Positions 1 through 7,974 of a stretch of 14,986 nucleotides of DNA are shown in pieces. The notes beneath the pieces were generated by a model. The model saw only the letters and a program-made list of their open reading frames with translations. It ran no database searches and had not been told where the DNA came from. The translations under genes were made by a program, and so were the position numbers. The first letter of the stretch is position 1. The number at the start of each line of letters is the position of its first letter. The stretch is taken from assembly GCA_021774015.1 (NCBI GenBank), contig JAJFJO010000069.1:1-14986 (forward strand). Reading direction: 5' to 3'. The stretch comes from Gammaproteobacteria bacterium (GTDB lineage: Bacteria > Pseudomonadota > Gammaproteobacteria > Coxiellales > Coxiellaceae).

Positions 1-371
1 ACATGGTGTAATAATTTTTGCTTTATATCTTTTTGACCACCATAAGGGTCGACTAGTTCACCCGATGGCATTTTCGCAATAGCATTAATCGTCAAATCCC
101 GACGCCTCAAATCCTCTTCAATTGTCACATCAGGTGTCGCATAGAAAGTAAATCCCTTGTAACCCTTGGACACCTTGCGCTCAGTACGCGCTAATGCATA
201 TTCCTCTTTTGTTTCTGGATGCAAAAATACGGGGAATTCTTTACCAACCGGTAAAAAACCATCAGCCACCATCTCTTCAGGCGAGCTACCTACCACAACC
301 CAATCACACTCTGTTACTGGCAGGCCTAACAATTCATCCCGAACCGCACCACCTACTAAATAGATATCCAC
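1..371 (-). CDS. cca: CCA-adding enzyme (tRNA nucleotidyltransferase), N-terminal part, cut by window edge
   Basis: This enzyme adds or repairs the 3'-terminal CCA of tRNAs in the cytoplasm. The 123 visible residues match the N-terminal nucleotidyltransferase head of the gammaproteobacterial class II enzyme. They open with IYLVGGAVRDELLGLP, followed by the metal-binding acidic pair in ECDWVVVG (E21 and D23), then FPVFLHPETKEEYALARTER (about 46-65) and the RRDLTINAIA motif (about 89-98). E. coli has DRDW at the acidic pair; from memory, ExD versions occur in relatives. The start is GTG at 371, preceded by AGTAGGAAAAAATGT, which carries an AGG about 9 bases upstream. No in-frame ATG is nearby and MDIYLVGG fits the family start. 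The C-terminal tRNA-binding body lies to the left of the window. The ATPase gene ends 69 bp upstream on the same strand. Confidence 0.95.
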   Translation of the reverse strand, partial: MDIYLVGGAVRDELLGLPVTECDWVVVGSSPEEMVADGFLPVGKEFPVFLHPETKEEYALARTERKVSKGYKGFTFYATPDVTIEEDLRRRDLTINAIAKMPSGELVDPYGGQKDIKQKLLHH

Positions 372-440
372 ACATTTTTTCCTACTGGTTAATTCTTGAT
401 TAGCAACCTACAAAGGTGCCACCAACACAAAAATACCTAC

Positions 441-1670
441 TTATTTGTCAGAGTAGGCAATAATCACATCAATAGAAGGACTGTAATATTTATTTTTACC
501 ATCTTTTTTTGATGTGAGTAATTTTATTGCATTTAATTTGTTAAGTATTTTACCCACATATTGAGGAGACTTGCCAAGCTCTTTTGCCACATCTGTCGGA
601 ATGCACTCATTTTTTTGTACAACCACACTCAATATCTGTTCTTCTGCTGAAGTAAGATCATGTCTTAATATACGGTCACGAGCCAATTTTATTAACATAG
701 TATGTGCAATATCTAAAGTTATGCGATCCGTTAAATCACCGATATGCAATCTTGCCATTAAGCGCGCAAGTAATCCAAAAATATAACGCAGCCTTCCCTT
801 CGTAATTTGAAAAAGATACAAAAAAACATCCATGTCTATGGGGAGCTCAACTTTTGGATTAGCTCGGTAAAATTCAACCCTTTTTGAGATGAGCAATCTA
901 AATTCCTCTTCACTCAATACACCGATCTTCACTTCAAATGAAATAATATCATCCAATCTATCAACCTGTTGGGCTATAAATTTTCTAAGCCCTACATCTC
1001 CCACAAACAACCAACTTATTCCATCCATTTGAGAATAATCTCTTAATGCATTAAACAAGTATTTCAAATGATCTTCATCATGTATTTCACCAACATCAAG
1101 ATTATTAAGCTGTATAAGAATACCTTTTTTATAGCCTGCCGATCTGACCAATGAAACCAAATCTTCAAGGTGATGACCTAGCACTGCAGCAGGCACTAAT
1201 ACTGGCTGCGTTACCGTGCCTGCACTCTTCCCGTAATTAAACCCAAAGCCAAATGCATCCGCTCCAAAATTTCGATACGTTTCTGCAATTCTTACTGATA
1301 ACGCTTTTGCATTCAAAAATCGTTCATCACTTACTAGCGTTGCCGACTCAAACAGCTCAATTTCACGCACAACATTCGCCACGACAACTGACAACAAGGT
1401 CTCAATTTGCCAACCTGGATCAACTCTTATTTCATTTTTCGGTGTAAAGAAAAGTTTCTTTTCCTGAAGCGAAAAACGAATATAATTAGAGAAAGATGTA
1501 GTTCCTACCCCTCTATCCCCTTCTACTACAATACGTCTGTTCCCATCACCTAACACATTGAGACACATTCTTGCTTCAGAGCCATGCCCTGTGTAAAGCT
1601 TTAGTGTCTCTGAAAAAATAGGGACTGTACTTAATGGATCCGCTTTAAAACCTAATGATTGCCACTGCAT
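441..1670 (-). CDS. AAA/STAND-like P-loop ATPase with C-terminal winged-helix domain
   Basis: This is a 409-residue protein of unrecognised function. Residues 51-58, GDRGVGTT, sit after a hydrophobic strand (RIVVE) where a Walker A loop belongs, but the usual lysine (GxxGxGK[ST]) is T57. A Walker B-like strand follows at 183-192 (GILIQLNNLD). A sensor-1-like strand with a downstream arginine is at 219-230 (SWLFVGDVGLRK), and a helical lid covers about 253-335. The last 70 residues (LTSAEEQILSVV onward) form a MarR-like winged helix with IPTDVAKELGKSPQYVGKIL as the helix-turn-helix and a basic wing (TSKKDGKNKYY). The architecture suggests an ATPase-gated DNA-binding regulator or defence-type sensor. 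The gene sits between the core genes cca and psd, so it may be an insertion in that region. Its ATG is preceded by TAGG and AAAGAAG, and its promoter carries repeated AAAC motifs. ATP binding is inferred, because the P-loop lysine is missing. Confidence 0.75.
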   Translation of the reverse strand: MQWQSLGFKADPLSTVPIFSETLKLYTGHGSEARMCLNVLGDGNRRIVVEGDRGVGTTSFSNYIRFSLQEKKLFFTPKNEIRVDPGWQIETLLSVVVANVVREIELFESATLVSDERFLNAKALSVRIAETYRNFGADAFGFGFNYGKSAGTVTQPVLVPAAVLGHHLEDLVSLVRSAGYKKGILIQLNNLDVGEIHDEDHLKYLFNALRDYSQMDGISWLFVGDVGLRKFIAQQVDRLDDIISFEVKIGVLSEEEFRLLISKRVEFYRANPKVELPIDMDVFLYLFQITKGRLRYIFGLLARLMARLHIGDLTDRITLDIAHTMLIKLARDRILRHDLTSAEEQILSVVVQKNECIPTDVAKELGKSPQYVGKILNKLNAIKLLTSKKDGKNKYYSPSIDVIIAYSDK

Positions 1671-1693
1671 CTTCTTTACCTACAAATTCAACA

Positions 1694-1750
1694 CCAAACA
1701 ATTATAAACCAAAAATAGGTTAATAAACAATATTTAGCTTATTAAACAAA
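1694..1750 (-). promoter_or_regulatory. Promoter of the ATPase gene overlaid with AAAC-centred repeats
   Basis: On the minus strand a consensus -10, TATAAT (1706-1701), lies 18 bp from TTGTTT (1730-1725), and transcription would begin about 24 bases before the ATG. On the plus strand the motif AAAC recurs at 1744, 1725, 1706 and 1696, in the contexts TTATTAAACAA, TTAATAAACAA, TTATAAACCAA and CCAAACAA. The spacings are 19, 19 and 10 bp, roughly whole helical turns. An inverted copy, TTTGTTTAG, is at 1763-1771. The repeats cover both promoter hexamers, so binding there should affect transcription. The encoded protein's own winged helix is the obvious candidate binder, which is inference. Confidence 0.5.
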
Positions 1751-1878
1751 ATTTACATCTCCTTTGTTTAGTATCAATTCCATTAAAATCAATCGGTTAT
1801 ATAAATAATGCCGGAAACCATTGTGAAATCATAATCACACCGCTATCCTATGGCAACTCATTTATTGAAGGAAGCACC

Positions 1879-2718
1879 GTGCATATCAACTTACAACGCA
1901 TTATCCCCCAGCACCTCATCACCCGCATCATCGGCAAACTCGCTGAAATGAAGGCACTGCCTTGGTTAAAAAACTGGGCAATCAAACAGTTTATCGCCGC
2001 CTATGGGGTCAATATGGCGGAAGCTAAGCAAGAGGACTATACACAATTTGCGAGTTTCAATGACTTTTTTACACGCCACCTGAAGCCCAGCGCTCGAGCT
2101 CAAGCGGATGGCATTATCTGCCCGGTTGATGGCTGCGTCAGTGAAATTGGTGTGATGCAAAACGATCAAATCTTGCAAGCTAAAGACCACTATTATTCTA
2201 CACAAGCGTTGCTAGGTGGTAATAAAGAGCTCGCCGCACACTTTGATAACGGAAATTTCGCAACACTCTATCTTGCGCCCAAGGATTATCACCGCATTCA
2301 CATGCCCGTTGCTGGGCGATTATTAGAAATGCATCACGTGCCAGGAGAACTGTTTTCCGTCAACCCTTATACGGCAAATAATCTAGAAGGATTGTTTGCA
2401 CGCAATGAGCGCGTAGTTGCTATTTTCGAAACTGAACTTGGTAAAATGGCGATGATTGCCGTTGGCGCCGTTATTGTCGGCAGCATTGCGGTGAGTTGGC
2501 ACGGTGTAGTAACACCTCCTACCTGTAAAACAATAACCACCTGGGATTATTCAGAGCAAAACATTACGTTAGAAAAAGGCGATGAGTTCGGCTATTTTAA
2601 ATTAGGCTCAACAGTTATTGTGCTATTTGAACAAAATGAAATTACCTGGGATCAAAGTTTGAAAGCAGGGGTCACTGTTCAAATGGGGCAGGCGTTTACA
2701 GAAGCAAAGCAACCCTAA
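1879..2718 (+). CDS. psd: Phosphatidylserine decarboxylase proenzyme
   Basis: This inner-membrane enzyme decarboxylates phosphatidylserine to phosphatidylethanolamine, the last step of PE synthesis. It cleaves itself to create its pyruvoyl cofactor. The 279 residues are close to the usual bacterial length of about 280-320. The self-cleavage motif LGST is at 242-245, giving a large beta chain and a short alpha chain with S244 becoming the pyruvoyl group. The other two members of the processing triad are visible as D84 (CPVDG) and H141 (DYHRIHMPV). FNDFFTRHLKP (60-70) and VPGELFSVNP (154-163) are also family signatures. The start is GTG at 1879, with GAAGGAAG 4 bases upstream. It is transcribed alone, divergent from the ATPase gene and convergent with the giant gene, only 11 bp from the latter's stop. 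Confidence 0.97.
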   Translation: MHINLQRIIPQHLITRIIGKLAEMKALPWLKNWAIKQFIAAYGVNMAEAKQEDYTQFASFNDFFTRHLKPSARAQADGIICPVDGCVSEIGVMQNDQILQAKDHYYSTQALLGGNKELAAHFDNGNFATLYLAPKDYHRIHMPVAGRLLEMHHVPGELFSVNPYTANNLEGLFARNERVVAIFETELGKMAMIAVGAVIVGSIAVSWHGVVTPPTCKTITTWDYSEQNITLEKGDEFGYFKLGSTVIVLFEQNEITWDQSLKAGVTVQMGQAFTEAKQP

Positions 2719-2745
2719 ATCATGCATCGTCATGTGTTAGGGGCT
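2708..2745. terminator. Possible hairpin between convergent psd and the giant gene
   Basis: CCCTAA (2713-2718, overlapping the psd stop) can pair with TTAGGG (2737-2742). An extension AGC/GCT outside it requires a 2-base bulge. The loop is about 18 bases and no strong T-run follows, so this is at best a weak or factor-assisted terminator shared by both genes. No other terminator is visible in the 11-bp gap. Confidence 0.3.
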
Positions 2746-5700
2746 GCTGCTGAGTATTGCCTGGCTTCCATCGCTCGCTCATCAGCAAAAGCTGTGACGG
2801 ATTCCAGTAGTTTATTGTATTCATCTTCTGTAACAACAATGCTATACGTCGCTTCAGCCAAAACACCAACTTGTTGAATTGATTTCTGAAAACCAGCTTG
2901 CTCCATGTGTTTCTTTAACTGCCAAGCATCCTGGCGATGACCATACACCAAGCGTAATTGATCTGTGCTAATAAATTGCTTATCTGCCTTTTCAATTAAC
3001 GCCTGAAGTTTTGAAGCAGACGATATTGCATCATTATTAAATATACCACTTGCACATGAAGCTAATGCAGCAGCATGTGCAGAACCTATCGCATATTCGA
3101 CAACCGGCTCCAGTGAACTATTTGTTCCTGCAGCCAAAAACTTCTGACAAGCACTTTGGACATTAGGCTGCTGCCAAAAACTTGAAAAATTCTCTTTGAA
3201 GCTGTCAAGTGGCATATCACTTGCGATCATACCTTGCTCCTTTAGATACACCAACAAGCGTTCATCAGGAATCGGTTGCTCTACTGCCTCATCTTGGCCC
3301 ATAACTGCCATAGTTGCCACATCCTCACCCACACAAGGTTCCTGCGATGATACACCCCCCACTGGAGAGAAAAACTCCCCACCTAATGCTTCTACCGCAT
3401 ACAATTTTGAATTTGGACACATATCTGATGAAACAGCTCGCTTTGCGATCTCTAACAGAACATTTCTTTCCTCTATAAGCTTGTTTAAACCACTATCACT
3501 TTCAAGTAAACTCAGGCGATAAATTAAGCTTTGGTCTGCAGAATGACGTTCTCTTTGGTGGATTAAATAAACGTTTTGCATATAAGCCAACTTATCAGCA
3601 TAGGTTGGAATATTTGATTTACACCACCCGCTTAATGTTTCATGATAAAATGTTACAGTATTTAAAAAATTTACCTCCACCCCTGCTGGCAAATCTCTCG
3701 ACAACTCAAGCCACTTGGCTTCAAAACTATGGCGGATATAACCTGAAAGATCCATAGACACCAAGCTTTCTCTTATTAAAGTTTTTGCAAATTCATTTTG
3801 GCCTTCAGATAGCGCTTGCATTGAAGCTACTCTATATAAATGCACCACCTCGACAGCATAATCTTGTAATTCTTTTTTGTGTCGATATATAAAATCCTGA
3901 TTTCCCAATAAGATAGGGCTCATATGAACAGAGCAAATAAATTGAAAACATGCAAGCTGCATGTCTATTATTCTAACTCGTATTTGGTTTAATCTTTGAA
4001 ATATTGTAATTCTAAAATCAATTTTATATGAGTCGGGCAAAAGTTTTTTGGCATTGGAATAATTCCCTAAAAGAATTTCAACAGCCAATGGGTCAACTAT
4101 ACCATCCTCCTTGGACGTTTGCTCAATGTATGGGAAGCTATTAGATAAACGTTTCTCGTGATAACCACTCCATTTTTCCTTTACACTATCAAGACAAAGT
4201 CTTTTATTGCCAGCATCTTCTTGCAGCACAGCCAGCAATAAATCATAACGAATGCTCGTAGAACCCAACATAAGTTCAAAATATTGTTGGCCCTGCCCCG
4301 AATTAGCCACTAATTTTGAGCGAGACTCACGCAAAATCATCTTATACAAATTTAAAAAATCCCTTGCAGAAAACAGATCGAATCTAGCGAAATATGCTTG
4401 TGTCAATGTCGCGGTAACCCCAAGAAGAAAATTTGGAACCTTTTCCTCCAAAACTTTATGAAACTTTAGATATAAAAGCTCTAAGCCAACGATACCAACA
4501 TCATCAAACCCTTTAATCATATATATCTGATTCAACAAAATATCAACAATAAGCTCTTGGGGACTTATAAAAGATGCATCTATGCTTCGATTTTTGACAA
4601 TTCCCTCTAAAATTTCTTGTGCATCATCGTATTCATAAATTTGAATTTTTGCAATTGCCAAGTCACAAAGAACGGCTCTTCGTTTAAAGTCACGAATAGA
4701 CTCATCCTGAATATCGCTTAAAGAAGACAAAGCTTTATCTAAAACACCCACACAATCTTGAAATTGATTTAAATTTCGATAAGCCAGCGATGCCTGAAAA
4801 TAAAACTCAACCCGCAATTCAGCTGGTACTGCACCTGATAAATTAGTTGCTTTATATAAAGCAACAGCATCTTTACTTCGCAAAAATTCATTATAAGAAC
4901 GCATCATAATATAGGCCGTATAAATCTCGGGGCAAGCAGCACTTCCCTCCTGCAAATCTAAAAATAAACGCTTATCCTTTGGCGCAAGTTGATAGAGCAC
5001 TGAAAATTCACTCTTCGCATCATGTGACAAAACTCTCATATGCTTGAACGTATCCATCCAAGGAAGAACGGCTGAAGCAACTGTCTCCTCAACAACAGCA
5101 TCGTCGCAACGATACATATCATGCGAAACATGTTTATGACGCACTAACATTGTATGAACCATATCGTCTAATAACAACGAATGCTTTAGTATAAACGTCG
5201 ACAGCTTAGCTGAATCCAAGCCCAGTAATTCTTTATACCATTGCCCTAAAAAACCAACTACCATCTTTACAGTTAAGTCATAAGATCTAGGATTTTTTTG
5301 CTTTCTCTGTTGGAAATCGATATGTACAGCATGCAAAAAATCAACTTCAGCTGCTACTATAAATATGAGTTTTTCATGCTTTTCATGTGCCTTTTGTTTT
5401 GGTTTTTGCACCGCCTCATGCGCAGGGATATATTTATCAAAATAAGGTTCCATTACAGCACACATTTCTTCATTCTGTTTTAATTGATCCTGATGCCTTT
5501 GAAGCCTACCTCTCAATTGATCTTGTTGTGACTGCCTACTTCTTTCTAAAGATTGAACCCCTGTAACCCCACATTCCTCGAAAATTTGCCTGTAATCAAC
5601 ACACTGAGCATCATCAATTTCAACCTTTAAATAACGCGTTAGATTACTATTAAGAGATTTTTTATAGCCAGGCATAAATTTTACTACTAATTCAATGGCT

Positions 5701-7154
5701 TGAGTAAATGAACCCTCCGGAATAGTTTGCATTTGTCGCAACAAATGAACTAGTTGTTGTTCTTGATCACTAAGCGTAGAGTCGCTTATATCTTGCTCAC
5801 TACACCGTATGCATTGCTGAATCATTTGTTGTGCTGGTTTCGTGTTAAAGGCATACTGCTGAAAATCAGCCATATCATCATGAGTGCCACTTACATCCGA
5901 CACCGCACCTGCGCCAGCACCAGCAGACGGCTCCACATTCTGCCCTATTTCAGCTGTTATGTCAGAAATTGCTGTCCGCTCTCTTGCTATACTTTCCTCT
6001 AAACTACGCTTTTTCTTATATAAAAAAGTTGTTCCAATACTTAATAATCTCGTATCCTCTTCAATTTGTTCATATCCTTTATCTATGCCTTCTGCAAAAT
6101 CTCCAGCAATAAAAAGATCTAGATTGTTCTCACCACATAAATCCTTAAAGCATTTTATTCCAGAATCTAGCATATCTTTGATTCTTGGCAAAACCTCATT
6201 CAATCTATCTCTCATATTTGCTAGAGTACAAATCTCTTCTCGAACAATACTTGGCCTATCTTTAATAACTTGCCGATACTTTCCTAGTCGTCCGAAAAAA
6301 AATCGAACTTTATCTTGATCTGGTTTAGCTTGATTATTTTCAGGTTTAATGAAATCTGAAATTTCTTTCGCTGTTTCTCCCAACAAAGAAAATAAATATC
6401 CTAACTGATAACGATTCTGCTTTTTATCCAATGATAGTTTATCATAATTATTTTTCTGAAACTCACTCAGAAGATCAAGCAAGCGAACAAAACAAAGATA
6501 ATCATGCCCAAAGGCAGCTAGATGAATCAACGCACCTATATCTTTATCTGGCTCTAATTCATTCAAATCATCACCTTCAATTTCAAGTTGTTTATCAAGT
6601 TCAGGAGTTAACTCCAGTTTTATGATAAATTGTATTTTTTCTTGCAAAATAAGCAAACTTTTTTTAATCTCGGCCTCGTTTTCATTAAATAGATTTGTAA
6701 AAATCTCTTGATTGGGATAATCAATCCAGTGCACTAACACCTCAAAATCAATTTTGGCCCCATCCTTATTGACTACACCCCCCTTTTTTTTATATCGATT
6801 ACGATAACCATGCTTATTTCGAACACAATTTTCATCATCTTCACACCAAGCAATTTGTCTTATATCTTCTGCTATTTCAACTATATCAGTTTGTTCTAAT
6901 TTAACTTTCTCACCGATCAATCGGTTAATTTTTTTCAATAAGCTAATCAGAATTCTTAAATCCTCAAGCTTACGTTGCTCTGGTGTTTTTCTAGCTTGCA
7001 TGAGACCAAGTGTTATTGAACGAGCCTCACTGGAGCTACCAAATCCTTCACCTGAATCAAGGCCGACAGAAGCATCATCTGCATCTGGATGAGGAGCACT
7101 TGCACCCCCCGGACTGTCATCATCAACTTCTAACTTAGATGATTTAACCGGCAT
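2730..7154 (-). CDS. Very large orphan protein (1474 aa), coiled-coil and TPR-like, candidate effector
   Basis: I do not recognise this protein. It opens with a low-complexity acidic and serine/glycine-rich stretch (about 9-46, DDDSPGG through GEGFGSSSE). Long helical segments follow at 54-400, then a small AGAGAGA linker (411-417). A Gln/Arg-rich coiled coil spans about 534-567 (SRQSQQDQLRGRLQRHQDQL). Helix pairs resembling tetratricopeptide repeats lie at about 775-945 (for example FYFQASLAYRNLNQFQDCVGVLDKAL and AKIQIYEYDDAQEILEGI). The rest is helical, ending in a C-terminal segment with dispersed glutamates (ESVTAFADERAMEARQ). There is no signal peptide, obvious membrane span or catalytic motif. 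The ATG has AAAGGAG 9 bases upstream, which supports this start. Its size, orphan status and isolation fit a secreted effector or scaffold of a host-associated bacterium, but that is inference. The frame is intact over 4.4 kb, so it is under selection or recently acquired. Confidence 0.85.
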   Translation of the reverse strand: MPVKSSKLEVDDDSPGGASAPHPDADDASVGLDSGEGFGSSSEARSITLGLMQARKTPEQRKLEDLRILISLLKKINRLIGEKVKLEQTDIVEIAEDIRQIAWCEDDENCVRNKHGYRNRYKKKGGVVNKDGAKIDFEVLVHWIDYPNQEIFTNLFNENEAEIKKSLLILQEKIQFIIKLELTPELDKQLEIEGDDLNELEPDKDIGALIHLAAFGHDYLCFVRLLDLLSEFQKNNYDKLSLDKKQNRYQLGYLFSLLGETAKEISDFIKPENNQAKPDQDKVRFFFGRLGKYRQVIKDRPSIVREEICTLANMRDRLNEVLPRIKDMLDSGIKCFKDLCGENNLDLFIAGDFAEGIDKGYEQIEEDTRLLSIGTTFLYKKKRSLEESIARERTAISDITAEIGQNVEPSAGAGAGAVSDVSGTHDDMADFQQYAFNTKPAQQMIQQCIRCSEQDISDSTLSDQEQQLVHLLRQMQTIPEGSFTQAIELVVKFMPGYKKSLNSNLTRYLKVEIDDAQCVDYRQIFEECGVTGVQSLERSRQSQQDQLRGRLQRHQDQLKQNEEMCAVMEPYFDKYIPAHEAVQKPKQKAHEKHEKLIFIVAAEVDFLHAVHIDFQQRKQKNPRSYDLTVKMVVGFLGQWYKELLGLDSAKLSTFILKHSLLLDDMVHTMLVRHKHVSHDMYRCDDAVVEETVASAVLPWMDTFKHMRVLSHDAKSEFSVLYQLAPKDKRLFLDLQEGSAACPEIYTAYIMMRSYNEFLRSKDAVALYKATNLSGAVPAELRVEFYFQASLAYRNLNQFQDCVGVLDKALSSLSDIQDESIRDFKRRAVLCDLAIAKIQIYEYDDAQEILEGIVKNRSIDASFISPQELIVDILLNQIYMIKGFDDVGIVGLELLYLKFHKVLEEKVPNFLLGVTATLTQAYFARFDLFSARDFLNLYKMILRESRSKLVANSGQGQQYFELMLGSTSIRYDLLLAVLQEDAGNKRLCLDSVKEKWSGYHEKRLSNSFPYIEQTSKEDGIVDPLAVEILLGNYSNAKKLLPDSYKIDFRITIFQRLNQIRVRIIDMQLACFQFICSVHMSPILLGNQDFIYRHKKELQDYAVEVVHLYRVASMQALSEGQNEFAKTLIRESLVSMDLSGYIRHSFEAKWLELSRDLPAGVEVNFLNTVTFYHETLSGWCKSNIPTYADKLAYMQNVYLIHQRERHSADQSLIYRLSLLESDSGLNKLIEERNVLLEIAKRAVSSDMCPNSKLYAVEALGGEFFSPVGGVSSQEPCVGEDVATMAVMGQDEAVEQPIPDERLLVYLKEQGMIASDMPLDSFKENFSSFWQQPNVQSACQKFLAAGTNSSLEPVVEYAIGSAHAAALASCASGIFNNDAISSASKLQALIEKADKQFISTDQLRLVYGHRQDAWQLKKHMEQAGFQKSIQQVGVLAEATYSIVVTEDEYNKLLESVTAFADERAMEARQYSAAAPNT

Positions 7155-7196
7155 CGCTTATTACTCCTTTCATGCAGGGAGGCAATTGAAACAAAA

Positions 7197-7202
7197 ATTA
7201 TA
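7197..7202 (-). promoter_or_regulatory. -10 box upstream of the giant gene
   Basis: TATAAT on the minus strand, about 43 bases before the ATG at 7154, is a perfect -10 hexamer. No convincing -35 lies 16-18 bp upstream (AGCGAT at 17 bp), so the promoter may need an activator or may be weak. Confidence 0.35.
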
Positions 7203-7453
7203 ATATCAGCTGTTAACCTATCGCTTGATTTGCATACAGACTAACGAATTAAGCACCCTAACGTCAATAAATATGTATTGATCTAAATGTAACTGCTTGG
7301 ATTTTAGTGTTTCAAGAAGAACTGCTTTTAAAAGCTCTTTAAAGAGGAGTGTCGCACTTCAGAATTCGCCAACATAAAATCCCATATCCAATTGATATTT
7401 AATGAATTAATTAGATATTAGGGCTTTCCCAATTACCCTACAATACAGATATT
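7203..7453. other. Gene-free AT-rich stretch with small palindromes
   Basis: No credible gene was found on either strand between the giant gene's promoter and the toxin-antitoxin promoter. It holds an inverted repeat TCAATA/TATTGA with a 6-base spacer (7264-7281). It also has two perfect 12-bp palindromes sharing one base, GCTTTTAAAAGC (7324-7335) and CTCTTTAAAGAG (7335-7346). A GAGGAG follows at 7344-7349, but no start codon or open frame uses it. The function is unknown. Confidence 0.4.
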
Positions 7454-7506
7454 GTACGCACGCGTACTTGAATTGTACGCATGCGTACAGTATACTTATT
7501 TATAGT
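7454..7506 (+). promoter_or_regulatory. Toxin-antitoxin promoter with twin palindromic operators
   Basis: GTACGCACGCGTAC (7454-7467) and the perfect palindrome GTACGCATGCGTAC (7475-7488) are two copies of one dyad, with starts 21 bp apart, about two helical turns. Between and after them lie a -35, TTGAAT (7468-7473), and a -10, TATACT (7491-7496), separated by exactly 17 bp. The second dyad fills the promoter spacer and the first abuts the -35. This is the arrangement expected for cooperative autorepression by the antitoxin or the toxin-antitoxin complex encoded downstream. Confidence 0.75.
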
Positions 7507-7541
7507 GAGGTGAAAAATCTTCGTATTTGAGGAGGTCAAAC

Positions 7542-7964
7542 ATGTTTGATGCATCGACTAGAAAACCGGAAGATCTGTATAATGAAATCCAGCTAACCGA
7601 CAAAGAGCGCGTTTCTCAAACAAAGATGATCATGCGGCTATTTGATTTATGGAAAATTTCACCCGCACAGCAATCAATATGCTTAGGCTTATCTCCCCGC
7701 TCTCGCACCACTATTGCAAAATATCGCAGCGGCAAAAGCTACCTTCCGTTGTATCATGATATGCAAGATAGAATTGCAAATCTTCTTATCATTCATTCCT
7801 CATTAGGAAAATTATTTCCTGAAAATAAAGAACTAGTTTATACATGGATCCATCGCCCTAATAAATACTTCAATGATTTAACACCGCTTGAAATTATTTG
7901 TCGCGATTCTTATAAGGGGCTTGAAAAAGTTAAAAATTATCTCGAACAAGCACTAACTATTTAA
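7542..7964 (+). CDS. Xre/MbcA/ParS-type antitoxin (DUF2384 family)
   Basis: This 140-residue protein would neutralise the RES toxin encoded directly downstream and repress the operon. The middle of the protein (about 24-66, including PAQQSICLGLSPRSRTTIAKYR) looks like the Xre-type helix-turn-helix region. The C-terminal part (about 102-136) has the family pattern of a tryptophan, then PN, then a TPLE motif and a final helix: WIHRPNKYF, DLTPLEIICRD, GLEKVKNYLEQ. This is the toxin-binding domain. The ATG at 7542 is chosen over the in-frame TTG at 7527 because GAGGAGG (7529-7535) is correctly placed before it; the longer version would translate the ribosome binding site. It is followed 10 bp later by the toxin gene, and the stop TAA overlaps the toxin's AAGGAG. 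Confidence 0.85.
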   Translation: MFDASTRKPEDLYNEIQLTDKERVSQTKMIMRLFDLWKISPAQQSICLGLSPRSRTTIAKYRSGKSYLPLYHDMQDRIANLLIIHSSLGKLFPENKELVYTWIHRPNKYFNDLTPLEIICRDSYKGLEKVKNYLEQALTI

Positions 7965-7974
7965 GGAGCAAACT

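Noticed and set aside
166..403. Two short plus-strand open frames at the left edge
   Set aside because: Both are antisense to the clearly recognisable cca coding sequence.
5884..6318. 144-codon plus-strand open frame inside the giant gene
   Set aside because: It is antisense to an intact long gene with no ribosome binding site or recognisable product; it is a shadow of the minus-strand coding.
7264..7281. TCAATA/TATTGA inverted repeat as a terminator or operator
   Set aside because: The six-base AT-rich arms with no T-run are within chance expectation here; it is mentioned only as content of the gap.
7527..7541. TTG-initiated N-terminal extension (MRRSN) of the antitoxin
   Set aside because: The extension consists of the GAGGAGG ribosome binding site itself; the ATG at 7542 is correctly spaced from it.
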